Shown here: positions 46,089 to 58,290 of the stretch, piece by piece | Numbering within the stretch: position 1 is the first letter of the stretch | Layout of the letters: each line of letters opens with the position of its first letter | Notes under the pieces: generated by a model | What the model was told of the DNA's origin: nothing | The model's database searches: none | Seen by the model: only the letters and a program-made list of their open reading frames with translations | Source of the DNA: Cryptomeria japonica | Taxonomy: Eukaryota; Streptophyta; Pinopsida; Cupressales; Cupressaceae | Direction of reading: 5' to 3' | Length of the DNA: 64,000 nt | Assembly: GCF_030272615.1 (NCBI RefSeq) | Contig: NC_081412.1 | Coordinates: forward strand, 343,351,870-343,415,869 | Program-made: the position numbers and the translations under genes

Positions 46089-47197
46089 TGATGCACTTGA
46101 AAAGCACAAAGAGGGGGGGGTGAATCAGTGACTCCAAAATAGATAGTACTTTGAATACTAATTTATAGATGTTCTTAACCAATCGGTTAAACAAAATACA
46201 TGCTATCCAAAATGAAATAACAGCATCCACAAAAATTAGAACATCCACCATAACACAAGTGTTTATACATGGAAAACCCAAATAGGTAAAAACCACTGTG
46301 AGATGAAACTCACAAGTTAACTATCTGCAATAATAGAAAACTGACCGGTTAAGGCCTTACAAAGAGCTCTACTAGGAGCAAATCTTGGTAGAGATTCCAA
46401 TCTTGATTAGAAGCTTATACCTTGTTAAGAGTACTACCCTGTTAGGAGTAACCTCGCTGGAGGATTTGAGAATCCAAACTAACAGATCACTTTGTTAGAG
46501 GATTTGTACAATGAAGCTTGTTAGAGCTTACCCGGTTAGGCGATTTGCTTATGTTGTAATGATTACAAAACAACAAGAATGGTTTGATTTGTTCTGAGTA
46601 GCACAAAACTTGCTTGATCAAATCCTTCTAAGTACAAATAATACTGCTCTGCATCTTAACACTTATCATTTCTCAACAAAAATCTTTTTCACTCTTTTCA
46701 CATTACAGCTCTCTATCTGTTATCATATCATCATCCTCTTTAAATGACTCTCTACGATGTCTTTAAATAGACATAAAATCCTTATGTTGGCTATAGGAAC
46801 ACAATTTCCTAGGTGCAGTGAATCTAGACATATAATCATAACTCATCACAAAGATGACCGCCAAACAAATGGTGTTGGTAACTCATCACAAAAATAGATG
46901 TCGGTTAGAACAGTTTAATACCGATTGAAAATTAAACGTTGTTATGGAATCTTCACTAGATCTTCTTCTACATCTTCATTTTGATTCTGATGCCGATCTG
47001 GTGGTATCTCAGGTTATCTCATAGGTACATACCGGTTGACACAAAGTACCAGTTTAGAGATAAACCTTAAACATGTCGGTTAGCAGTGTAAACCAATTGA
47101 AGTTACACTGGTAGTCAATGTAATCATATATGTGTGTGAAAGTATTTCATCAATGACAATAAGTGATGAAAACATTACAATAATCATCAAGCCAACA
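46089..47197 (-). repeat. N1 5' LTR
   Basis: 1,109 bases against 1,108 in the 3' LTR (11826-12933). Minus-strand start TGTTGGCTTGATG, end CAAGTGCATCA. It contains motif blocks such as CCTCTAACAAAGTGATC and CCTAACAGGGTAG shared in style with C1 and C2. Confidence 0.9.
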
Positions 47198-47514
47198 GGT
47201 ATATCATCATGTTTAACCAAATTTAATGGGGTCTATTGATTAAAAGGCATAAATAGCTAGTTCCTATGAGCCATTCTACTACTTGAGGTAGTAGCACCGT
47301 TGGAACTAGTAGTATTTGTTGTGTTTTGAATAGAAGAACTTGTAAATAATGGGTTATTGTATGCTGTTACAACAAGATAAGAATTGGTAATAACATGCAA
47401 AACACCACTTGCTGAATTTGGAACCTTATTAACCACTTTAGCCCTTGTTTTTGGGGGTGAGAGCTGGGAATGATTGACGTGGGTTGTACTTTGCCTAGTC
47501 TGATATTTTGTCAT
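47198..47514 (-). pseudogene. gag: G1 Gag, N-terminal part
   Basis: The ATG at 47514 opens MTKYQTRQSTTHVNHSQLSP, a polar start typical of gypsy Gag. After a stop near 47257 (MAHRN) the reading goes on as NLVKHDD up to the N1 border, and resumes at 11825 with IPTTTTLKS. This continuity, together with the GGTAT duplication, ties the two sides of N1 to one Gag. Confidence 0.65.
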
Positions 47515-47636
47515 ATGTTAAAAAGGTTGGACTGCTAAAAACCAAAGAATGTGAGTCACCAAGTGTGAAAATTTTTGTATTACTACACACAACAAGGTAG
47601 CGTACAGTGGCCTTCTATGAACTAAAAACTCCAACA

Positions 47637-47654
47637 GTCCCACCTGGCATGCCA
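47637..47654 (-). other. Candidate G1 primer-binding site
   Basis: Minus-strand TGGCATGCCAGGTGGGAC, about 120 bases before the G1 Gag start, resembles sites used by plant gypsy elements (an Arg tRNA ending is the closest I can recall, with several mismatches). If correct, an LTR should end just to its right near 47663. Weak evidence. Confidence 0.3.
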
Positions 47655-49183
47655 AAAACTTTTGTCACGAGGATTTGCACTTGATGCAAGTATGAAAAAC
47701 CTATAATCCCATGAAACATGGGACTATTCTCAACCTATGGGTATCCTATTAGAAGAGTAGACCTCTGCATTATAGGTCGTCTTCTTATTTGATCACCTAA
47801 TACTAACTTAACTTCTAAGAAAAGGGATAAGAGGATATGCATAAAATTGACAAAAAACACTACTTAAGGTGATGCACATGTTGGTTCCCCAATGGGTTTA
47901 CACTACAAGAGGTAGAAACCAAGTTGATTCTTCAGATTATCTATGGAAAATCCAACTCCAACTGTCAATATCTTCTAGAACTTGGACCAACTATGACAAG
48001 GATTCTGCAAATCCTTCTACACTTTGGGCTCTGCAAAATCCGGGAGGGTGATCCCTTGGTGAATCTATAATCCATGCGTCATACTCACAAATTACACAAA
48101 AAGTAAGCAGATAATCTCATATAAAAGGCTCAACAAAGAGGGAGAATGCTCAAGAATGGCGAATTCTTTAGTGATCCTCAACCTATTGGAGCATGAGATA
48201 GATAAAACATGAAATAACATACATAAAATGAAATGTATTCTGATAATCAACAATTTGTAACAAATATGGATGAACAAATCATAAAACTCACTATAAAGAC
48301 TTAAGACAAGCTAGGATTAGTGCCTTATTCAATTGGGTGCTTGAATTCAAAAGACATAAAATGAACTATAACAGGATTCTATCTAATAATGCTTAGATCT
48401 AAGATAATATTACCTTACAATATTTCTTATCTGTAATCCCAACCCTGACTACTTATCAAATCCCTGAACAATCCCTATGACTTCGCAATTTTTCTTTAGC
48501 ATTTAATTAATCCCTTAGATCAAAGCATAAACAAAAACTACATACATTGTAACAATGCACTGAATGAAATAAATCTTTGATTATATTCCATTTAAAAGAT
48601 GATAGAATTGTACAATGGAGAGAAATAGATCATAATTGTATCTCTATTGAATAAATTTGCTAAATTTTCTATTTCTGTCATAAAATAATTTACATATAAC
48701 TCCTTCAATAACTTGCAAAAAACTTGACACAAGACTCTTATCTATTGCTCTGCAAAATCTTTACAATTTACTCATTTTCACCTAAACCCTGCTAGAGGAA
48801 CCTATGACTCCGATTTTAGAAAAACTAAGTACAGAGATCAAAATCGAAACCATGTCTCTTGGCCTTGAATTTCCTTTTATAGAAAATAAGGGATCAAACA
48901 AGCTATGGGCCAGAGGAGACACCTATCATTAAAAAATCACCAGTTACACATAATTTTGTTACAAAATATTCCTCTTTAAGGAATGTTACAACCACACCAA
49001 ATATCTATAACTGGTTCATCATGATACTTTATGCACTTTATCCCTTTTTGTTATTGTCGATGAAGATATGAAACGGGCCCACCTTGTTGTTGCTCACATC
49101 CAAAAAGGTAAATATTGCAAGGAAACAAAAATGCCTGCCAGACTGTCACATCAAATAGTTAGCTAACTAATTGTTTGCACTCC

Positions 49184-52100
49184 TTACTCCTTCAAGTAAG
49201 TATTACTCCATTCACCATATTCTTCATCTGAGGACCATTTAAAATTCATGACCTCATCAGCCTTTTCTCTATATGGAGTATATTTGACTGCTACCTGATT
49301 TGCCTCTCTTTCAAAAGACTCAAAAAATGTCTTTGCACATATTATTTTGTCCATGTTTTCCTCCAACATGCCAGTATCCAGCTCCTCACAAATCAGTTCT
49401 ACTTGGGTTTTGATGACTCTTTTTGCCTCTTCTTTCCAAAGTTGTAAAGGCTTAATTTCCCCATTTTCATCGACAATATCTAGCAGAAGTGTCTCATTCA
49501 GCTCACTAAAATTACCCATCAACTCCCTTATCTTTCTTTCTATACTTTCTAGCAAAATTTGGGCTTCCTACATTGACTTCACCAACAAATGGGTTGGTTG
49601 AAGCATAGGTGGCCTCTCAACATGGTATTTGGAAGCTATTGACATTATTCTAAGTTCATTTCCCCTTTGTAACCATTTTGTAAACAAAGGGATTGCCACT
49701 TCCTTATCTCTGTCAAAACATTGAATAGCATTAAACAATAAAGAATATAAAGAATGAATGTTATTTGACCTACTATCCACCTTCTCATTCAAATGAGTTA
49801 GCATTGAGCTAACTATCTCTCTTTGCTTGAATGTGGATTGATCCTCTGACTCCTTTATCTTATCTCCAACTCAGTGACCTACAAAACTTGGGCTCTTGTT
49901 GGATCAGTTGATCTAGTAGGCACTAATGACATGCTTGGGATATCAGTCTCACTGTCAAATTGAATTGTTGCATCTATATGCATGACAATTGGAGAGCTAG
50001 ATGTTGATGGTGCTGATGCAATTGCAGGAACGAAAGAGGATGCTCCTATATGTTGCTGCTCAAGAAGTTGAACTCTAGTTTGCAGCTCCACACATCTCTT
50101 TTAAACTACATTATAATCATTGAAAATCTTTTCAAACTTTTTCATTAGCTCCTCTTTTTCCATAGCCTCCCTCCTTGAAGTTTCATGGGCCAATTTGGTC
50201 ACATCAATAGATAACTTTGAGGCCTCAACATTTGATGTATCAGAGGCTCTTTTTATGATGAGGCTTCCCCTCAAGTTTGGATTTATATCATTAATATTAG
50301 GCCTTCTAGGCCCTGCTCTAATGCTCATATTGCAAAGGTTGCATAATCATCTACAAATTCTCATCCTTTCAATGATAACCTTGCTTCTTCCTCTAAACTG
50401 AATTGTTGCTCTTTTGATTTCCTAATGGCATAAAAATCCACTGCATCTTCTATATCCCACTCAAGTAAAATTAGGACCCTGACCTGATTTATAATGGTCC
50501 AATCTTCATCTACAGTGATTCTTTTGAATTCTTCCATCATTTCATTCTTTACTTCTTCTTTGTTTACTTGATCAGACCTTTCTGGCCTTTAGGCCTTTCT
50601 CTCAACACTTCTCTTTTGGAATTCCTCTATTTTCATTTTCCATATAATTTGCAAAAAGGTCAAGCTTCTCAAAAAAGCCACATCCATAAGAAATTTATCA
50701 CATACCTCCTTCCTTGCATCTTTGAAGGCTCTACCCTGAATATCTAAAGGAGTGAGGTTTAATTCTAATGATGGTGGCATAGGAGTGATAACAATCTCCA
50801 TATATGCATCTGTCCCTACAATAGTATCCTCCTTTTTTTGTTATTCCAAGTGTTGTTCCATTGCTAGTTCTTCAACCTGGATTGGATGTGAAAGAGGCAT
50901 AGGTGCTGGTGAGGGACTCTTGTCTGATTCTTCAAGATCAATGATCTTGACCCCCTTAAAAGTTTTTACTTGTACTATTGGGGGTTGCTTTCTCTTCATT
51001 ATTTTCTTTCCTTTTCTCCTCACCAAATCTTCACTGTCACTACTACTCTCCTCTTCACTATTTGTTTCTTCTCTTACCCTCTTTATAGGAGGCTCAAAAA
51101 TAGGTCTACCTTTTTCTCACCCATCTGTTCTTTGAGGTGGATGAGGTAATAGGCATGGTGGCTTCATTATTATTTGTTGAATCAAGGTTTCCTCTTCTGG
51201 TGTTATGGGTGTAGGTTGTTGTACATTTCTCCTCTCAACCTGTTGACCGTGAACTTCCTCAAGTCTGGTTCTCTTTTCCTTTAATGCAAGAATTAATTCA
51301 TCAAAATTATTCATCACACAATCAAATTTGGTATAAATGGAGTGAACTCTCTCAATGGGTCATAGCTTGGATCCATTTTTTGCACTATAGCCCACAACTT
51401 CCTAAAAGCTATCCATTTCTCCTTTCTCCAATTTTGAGTCATGAAATCAAACACATTCCTTATTATATCTTTAGGAAATTTATACTCATGGGGCACTGTA
51501 CCTCCTTTAATTATTGCCATGAACATATTATAAAACCCTTTTTGGGTCACTATGTCTAGTTGTGTTGACATATCCCCCTTTAATAATTACAATTTATGGA
51601 ATAACCGTATAATTAGGGAAAATAGTCCCTTTGCCTCTCCCTTTCATCTCCTTGTTATGTATGCATCCTATTTTCCATATCACTGAACAACAAAACCCAA
51701 TCTTAAAATAACATTGAAAGGTCACACATGTGGCTTACTAGGGAAACCATAAACTCTTATTGTTGTACTGATAGGATAAGAAATATTGTCCGCCCAATTG
51801 TGCTCAATCCTCAAAAGTGGTAACCTATCCTTAGGTCTTATAAAGTCATGTAGTTGTGTGGGAATCCTTAATGGATTCACTATTAATCTCTACCTCAACC
51901 TAGAAGTAAAACTATTGTAAAACCTTTAAAAAATGGCCTCGGACCTATCCCAAGACATGTCCATGCTCCACAACTACATTGGCACCTCATTGTTGTCAAT
52001 TGTTCTTTTGAGATTCATGGTTCCCTCAAATTAATCTAGATTTATATATAAGAACATGTGCATTAGCAATGAATACCAATATAAATGAGTGTTGAATACA

Positions 52101-52885
52101 CCATTCTTAATATCTTGCAACCCCTCGTTAATCTTCTCTTCAAGGTATGGGGCAAAGTCAAAAACCACTGTAAAATCTGGATGCTAAATTTTTACATCCA
52201 TATACATAAAATCAGGTGGCATGACTATAATAGGATTGAATCCTAAAATATAACACAAAGAGAAAAAGGTGGCCTTAAAATATTTTGCAAAAGCACCAAT
52301 GGGAAAAGGCTCTTCTGAACTAGGGCCAATATGGTAAGTTGTCTCTCCTACTTTTGCCAAATGATCAAGAAGGAGGCTAGCTCTAATGAAACCCTTCATC
52401 CTATATTATTATGCCTTTAACTCATTCAAATCTACATGTACCAGGGTAGCAGAAGGTTCAAATAAATCAAAAATCTCTTGGAATTCCTCCCTCTTGATTG
52501 TCAATAAATTCTCTCCCTCATTTACCCTTATAACCCTAGAAGCAGGGTCATACCTGTCTGCAATTGCTTTGAGAAGGTCGACATCCATTAATACACTCAA
52601 CACTACCAACTTGCCCAAGTCATATTGCCAAGCACTTGAAAGTGGGGATTGCAAATTTCTCTGTCCATACAACAATCTAAACATATCTACCCCAATCATT
52701 GGTACCCTAGCATCTATGATGTTGTATGCTTTATCAGTTAACCCTTCTCCTAGGGTTTTGTCATTTACAAGTCTCTGCCCTTGATATCTATCATTGGTTG
52801 AGGGCTTCAATTGATCACTAAAATCATGGAAAAGGTTTCTCTACAAATATTCTTTTTGTCTTGAGTGGTTTCGCAGGGGAACCAT
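49184..52885 (-). pseudogene. LTR-resident ORF, diverged G3 homologue
   Basis: Minus-strand ATG at 52885 opens MVPLRNHSRQ, matching MTPQRYFTRK of G2. Then LMDVDLLKAIADRYDPASRV matches MDVGLLTQIANNYDPVARC, FPKDIIRNVFDF matches FPEDLIRNEFNL, WRKEKWIAFRK matches RKEKWVAYKK, DPLREFTPF matches DALSSFTPF, and the end NFKWSSDEEYGEWSNTY matches SFSWPTDDVFQEWTRKY. It is broken by stops and at least three frame changes. Some blocks between 51600 and 52180 are unreadable. The same order and end of blocks show one protein family kept in two distant LTR lineages. Confidence 0.75.
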
Positions 52886-54129
52886 CTTAATAGTCTAGGG
52901 TTTCTTACAATTACTCACAAAAGGAAGAAGAAAACTAGGGTTTAACATGAGAATATTAATTTCAACACATAAAAGTGCAAATTATCACTCCTTTATGCCA
53001 AATTCTAAACCCTAGAGCAATTCACAATCTTTTTCCTACAATTTCACACAATCCGAACTTTCAACAACTCTGAAAACACAGAAGAAAGATTTAGCAACTT
53101 ACAGCTTCATATGCACCAGATGAACCTTAATTTTGCACTGTAAGAACTCGTTCCAATATTTTCCAGCTAGGGAATCACCTTCTTATCACCTTTGAATCAC
53201 TTTTTGAGTCAAAAATGGCTCTGAAAATGCTTTTATTATCATTCTGGAATGAAACATCACTGTCTCATCCACTATTACTTCTCGTGTGAGTGAATAAATT
53301 ACACGAATTCGTATTTGAATTAAGTTTAAAACTAGATCATTGATCTTCTGCATGTTGGTGCATCACACGATTACATTATTCAATTTGACATTGACCATCT
53401 TATATGGCAAGTGGACCTATCAAAGGCATGATGTGGCATCTCCAGCTCACCATCCACTTCATTTCAATCTGTGGCCCCACCGTTCAGCTTACCTCGGCCC
53501 GCCTTGGACACATGGCATCATCTTGCAATGTTGTGGTCCTTATCCTTTGTGCATCTTCAACTGCGGGGTTTTGAGAGCCATTGGATTTGTTCATTGTTTA
53601 CCCCATTGCCACAGTGACTGCCAATCTTGACAAGTTAAACATCGAGCACCTTTTCTGATTTGATTAAAAGATTTTTGTCCATTTAAGCACGTGTAGATAG
53701 AAAACACTTTTAGTAACTCAACTTTTATCATAAAGTCACCAACCAAAATATTAAGATTTAGATAGGAAAATAATAAGGCGCTGGCTAAAAATTAAATGGG
53801 ACCCACCCACGAGGCAAATAAAATAGAGAGCTCAAGACTTAGGAAAAATTAATCAAGGGACCACCAAACAAATAATACCTAGGTAAAAACATGGCCCCTT
53901 TAATGATGACATGACCCTCAACTTAAGTGGAAAAGGTAATGCAAAATTAGAACAGGTTTAGGGGTTTTAATAAAGATTTAATTAAAAATGTATTAAACCC
54001 TAAACCCTAAGTCTAAATCACATGAAAGAGAACAAAACTAATCTAGAATGACCGATATTTTAACTAAGGCATGAAAAAAAAATTACATTCATTTTGAGGA
54101 CTATCAGTGGCTCTGGTAGGGGGCAATCA
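52886..54129 (-). other. U3-like leader of the large G3 LTR
   Basis: No coding region is seen. On the minus strand the stretch starts TGATTGCCCCC, holds CTTTTCCACTTAAGT (shared with G2) and then GTGGGTCCCAT (about 53805) and GGTGGGGCCACAG (about 53475), close to the GTGGGCCC motif repeated in G2. The G2-type nine-unit array is not seen here. Confidence 0.5.
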
Positions 54130-54288
54130 TTACTTAGGAATGATGTGAGAATCCAGAATCTCAGGTAGAGTAGACGATTGCAGAGTAGACTAAAAAGGAA
54201 AGTTACCTGGACAGGGCACTCAAGAAGAAAAGGAAACTACTCTACTTATGTACAAGACCTAATCTAATGCTCATGAAAAATAGCTACT

Positions 54289-55830
54289 TTAAGAAAAGTA
54301 GAGCTTCAAGAATTGTCCATGAACAGGAAATTCAAGAGTATCACCATTTATATCTTGGAGAAAATATGAATCTTCTCCCCACTTGCTCTGGATCAACTAT
54401 GGGCCAAGCCAAATGGCATCAAACTTTCCATGTTTTCCTTTATCTTCTAGCTTGGCATTTCACATCAAAACCAAATCCTCAACCTAAAAAATTGCTTATA
54501 GCTATTCTTTTGTCATACAAGTTTTTCACTTGCATCTATAATTTTGCATTTTTGGTATTAGTTTCTCTTCTAGTTTCATCTAACTCCATCAAAGCTTCAA
54601 CCCTCAATTGCATATCATTATTTATATCATCATCATAAGTTTGGACAAACTTATACATTTGCATCAAATTATTTTGGGGCAACCTTGCATGTATACCATA
54701 CACCAAGTCAAAAGGAGCACATCCTATTGCCTTTTTAACTGTTACCCTGTCTGCCCAAACTGCCAACTTTATCTTTGAATCCCAAGCTTTCTTGTTTTTC
54801 TCTAGGATTCTTTTAATAATTTTCATCAAGCTCTTATTGCTTGGTTCAACTTGTCCATTTCCCTGCGGGTGGTAAGGTGATGAGTATGAGATCTGGATAC
54901 CATACTTACTACAAAAATATTTATATTCCTCTAACCTAAAACTCATGGCATTATCAAAGACTATTCTTTTCAGACATCCAAATCTAGTCAATACATTATC
55001 TGGGAGAAAATCAATCACCACCTTGTTTATTTTCTAGTTGGTATAGCTTCAACCCACTTATAAAAGTAATCCATAGCCACTAAGATCCAAGAGTGACCAC
55101 CACTGGATTTACATTCTATTTCTCCAATAAAGTCTATACCCCACTATTGAAATGGAGCCTCCACATTTACAGGTTTCAATGGCAAATTTCTTGAAACCTT
55201 CAACTTTCCTGAAAACCTCTGGCATGGATCACATTTTCTAACTAATTGATGTGCATCCTTGAAGATTGTTGGTCACCAAAACCCAACTCTCAATATTTTA
55301 TGTTCAGTTGTTTTGGCCATATAATGCCCTCCACATACCCCACTATGCATTTTTGTAAGTAGTTTTTGAGCTTGATCTTGGTCCACACATTTTAACATGA
55401 CACCATCATTTTTTCTCCACCAAAGTTTGCCATTTACAATAACACTTTTTATGGAATGTAACTTCAATGTCCTCTTCTTGTTATCATTCATACCTTCAGG
55501 ACATTTCATCTTTTGTAGGTAGCATATTATGTCAACATACCATTCACAATTATCCACATCATAAAGATAAGCTTTGTGTTCTTGTTCAACATTTATCTGA
55601 TTGGCATCTAGGTTGCTTTGATCCATTAATTTGGCCAATCCTTGTCCTCTCAATAACTTAGTGATTTTGATGTCGATATTAAATTTTTGGATCTTGTTGA
55701 TCCATCTACATATCCTCTTGGATACTTCATGTTGTGTGAAGATGTCTTTGACTGCAGTACTAGGCACATAAGCAACTACTATTGCTCCCATCAAATAACT
55801 CCTAAAAGATTTCACTACCTTTACTAGTGC
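54289..55830 (-). pseudogene. pol: G3 RNase H end, integrase and polyprotein end
   Basis: From 55815 down: FRSYLMGAIVVAYVPSTAVK (end of the degenerate RNase H), IDIKITKLLRGQGLAKLM (linker), KMHSGVCGGHYMAKTTEHKI (zinc finger), then across stops the core with WGIDF, FDNAMSFRLEEY (Asp), SSPYHPQGNGQVEPSNKS (Glu) and WADRVTVKKAIG. The C-terminal end FPVHGQFLKLYFS with stop at 54289-54291 matches G2. A TAG stands in PFQ-WGIDF at the same place as in G2. Frame changes occur near 54530 and 55060. Confidence 0.85.
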
Positions 55831-56984
55831 ACGAGCCTATTTTTCATTTAAATCATACGTCAACTCTGTAGATTACAAAGATTTACAAAAAATTGCTATG
55901 GGTTGTTCAAAACCCTCTGAGTTCTTTTGTAGCAAGACTGCAACAATAGTATGAAAAGATGCAAATGAGAATATTTGCATAGTTTTTCCATAATCAAGTG
56001 TCTTCAAAATAGGTGCATTTTTAATATCTTGCTTGATTTCTTGGAATGCCTTGGTTGGATTCCCTTCCCATTCTAACTTTGTAGCCTTTTTTAACAACTT
56101 AGAAATAGGTCTACTGATTTCAGTAAAGTTAGTGACAAATATTCTAAGGAAATTAATCCGCCCAAAGAAAGATTGGATACCTTTCACCATCTTGGGCTGA
56201 GGGACTTTATCAATTGCTGCTACCCTCTCTAGGTCAATCCTCACACCATCTTTTGAAACAATGTGACCCAGAAGTTTACCCTCAGTCACCCCAAAAACAC
56301 ATTACTTTGGGTTTAAAGATATTCCATACTCAACAGCCTTGTTAAATATTTTTTCAAGATGATCACAGTGATCACCTTCCTTCTTAGAATAAGTTGTTAG
56401 ATCATCTTGATATACAGGTAAAAATACATTTATAATGTCAGAAAATGCAACATCCATTGCTCTTTGGAATGTTGATCCTACATTTGACAACCCAAATGGT
56501 ATTCTTATATAAACATAAGCTCCCCAAGGTGTAGTAAATATTGTCTTGAACTGCTCTAATTCTTTAACAATTATGTGGTTATACCCTGAAAACCCATCCA
56601 TCATAGACAAAAGCTCACATCATGTGACCCTCTACAACATTACTTCCATATTAGGCAATGTATAATGCTATTTTAATGAAGATATATTCAGATTTCTAAA
56701 ATCAACACACAGTCTGATATCTCCATTCTTCTTTCTCGTGGGTACCAAGTTACACATCCATGATGAATGTCTGATAGGCTTAATGATTCCAGCATCCCTT
56801 AGATTGACAAGTTCTTGCATTTTGGTGCTAAAGTTGGATTAATTGGTCTTTTCTTTTGTCTAAAAGGCTTAGCACCTTCCTTTAAAGGAATTTCATGTTG
56901 AAATAAATCTTCCCGATAAGCTTTCAGGTGATCATATGACCAAGAAAAGACATGCTTATATTTCCTTAACAAATCAATCAACAT
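55831..56984 (-). pseudogene. pol: G3 reverse transcriptase and first part of degenerate RNase H
   Basis: Blocks seen are FRQKKRPINP, SWMCNLVPTRKKNGDIRLCV, LSMMDGFSGYNHIIV, TTPWGAYVYIRIPFGLSNVG, YQDDLTTYSK (catalytic Asp pair near 56410), LLGHIVSKDGVRIDLERV and FFGRINFLRIFVTNF. RNase H opens MQIFSFASFHTIVAVLLQ, again without the Asp. Stops near 56302 and 55873 and several in 56610-56800 break it. Confidence 0.85.
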
Positions 56985-57373
56985 TTTACTTACCTTGGGT
57001 TACATCTGTTTTCCAATATACACCTTTCTTGGGGCTCCTTCCATTCCAAGGTTAATCTCTTCTAAATCCTCAAGGTGTCGGGTAGAAGTAGAAATATTTT
57101 CCTTATCTTGATTATCAAACACCCTTTCTAATACAACCAAGCCTCTGGGAATCTTATTTGTCTTTAATTGAATTACCTTATTCCTCAAGATTGTCTCCTT
57201 CCCATCTATTATTTGTACAAAGGCACCAAAATCAATCTCCTAACCCTCATACTATTCCACACAAGCTAGGAACCTTAAAATGTCATCATCATCATTGAAA
57301 ACCTGCCATCTTTCAATGTTGTCAGGGAGTGAAGGTCTAGTTTGAACCTCAACTTTTGAGATTCCTACAAAAG

Positions 57374-58290
57374 TTATATCTTCTGGCCTAAGGCTATATT
57401 AGATAGCAAGTTTGTCATCCTATTATGGCTTCCTTCCTTCCAGTCAACACCAAATGCATCAAAGTTCTCAATCTCATCCCATACAACATTCCTATACTGC
57501 TTCAACCTTTTATTCTTTGATACATACTTCGACCTGACTTGGGATATGACTAATTCACAATCTCCAATGACTTTGAGATTCTTTATCCCATGTTTTTCAG
57601 CTAATCTCAACCCTAGTAGTAATGCCTCATACTCTGCCACATTATGAGTACATGCAAAAGACAGTGTAAAAGAAAACTTGAAAGTTTTTTCATTAGGTGA
57701 GATGAATAATATGCCTGCACTGGAGCCTTCCTTAGAGCTAGCTCCATCAAAATACATTGTCCATAAATTATCATCATCTGATGATTTCTCTACTTCTTTT
57801 TCCAATGGTGTAGGTTGTTCTTTATCTTCTCTTAGGGAGTCTTCAACCCTGAATACATTGATGTCTATGTCTACAAAATATGTCATATCCTCATCATAGT
57901 CCTTTTCATGCACCATCATATATAGCACCCTTGAATCTCTCTCAATTTTGACATTCTTACCATCAATACAAAAGGTTGTATAAGATAAATCACATTGCAA
58001 ACTTCCCCATATAGAAGCACTCCACTTTATTGATAATAGCATCCCATAATGAGGTGGGATGTCTACAACTAGGACACTCATGGTTAAATCCTTCTCAGGG
58101 AAGGTTGCAAGTTTATAAGGCAGTGCCCTTATAGTACCTATCACAGGTACCTCTCTTTAATCCATAGCACAACATCTACCCTGATGGGTATCTACATTTA
58201 AACCCATGGCTTGCATTATCCTCATTGGCATCACATTGTTTGAGGCTCCAGAATCAATCAGACAATTTTTTAGCACCCCTCCATTTACGA
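57374..58290 (-). pseudogene. pol: G3 protease and extra RNase H
   Basis: Protease: LIDSGASNNVMP near 58250, one stop, then IGTIRALPYKLATFPEKDL and PPHYGMLLSIKW. The extra RNase H follows: NLWTMYFDGASSKEGSSAG (Asp), NVAEYEALLLGLRLAEKHG (Glu), KVIGDCELVISQV (Asp) and SHNRMTNLLSNIAL, where the last Asp of G2 (MADFL) is Asn. From IGTIR on it is open to 57374. Same domain order as G1 and G2. Confidence 0.85.

Larger units (their letters stand above)
11826..47197 (-). mobile_element. N1, copia-like LTR element lacking pol, carrying G2 inside it
   Basis: The outer ends are TGATGCACTTG (11826) and GCCAACA (47197), flanked by GGTAT at 11821-11825 and 47198-47202. Minus-strand order is 5' LTR, initiator-Met primer site, Gag-like ORF, a large unrecognised ORF, polypurine tract, 3' LTR. 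No protease, integrase or RT motif is seen in about 6.3 kb of N1 sequence outside its LTRs and G2. G2 sits in the tail between the second ORF and the polypurine tract. Such elements are usually called non-autonomous or LARD-like. Confidence 0.85.
47663..54129 (-). repeat. Large ORF-bearing LTR of G3 (about 6.4 kb)
   Basis: It follows the G3 pol end, as the 3' LTR follows pol in G2. Near the start (minus strand, about 53935) it shares CTTTTCCACTTAAGT with the G2 LTR (about 13130), and it contains a homologue of the LTR-resident ORF. Sequences near 47918-48340 match the other G3 end at 59608-60003 (GGCTCTGCAAAA, GTGCCTTAT). The left edge is uncertain between 47663 and 47920; it could also have served as 5' LTR of G1, which begins right beside it. 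Confidence 0.65.
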
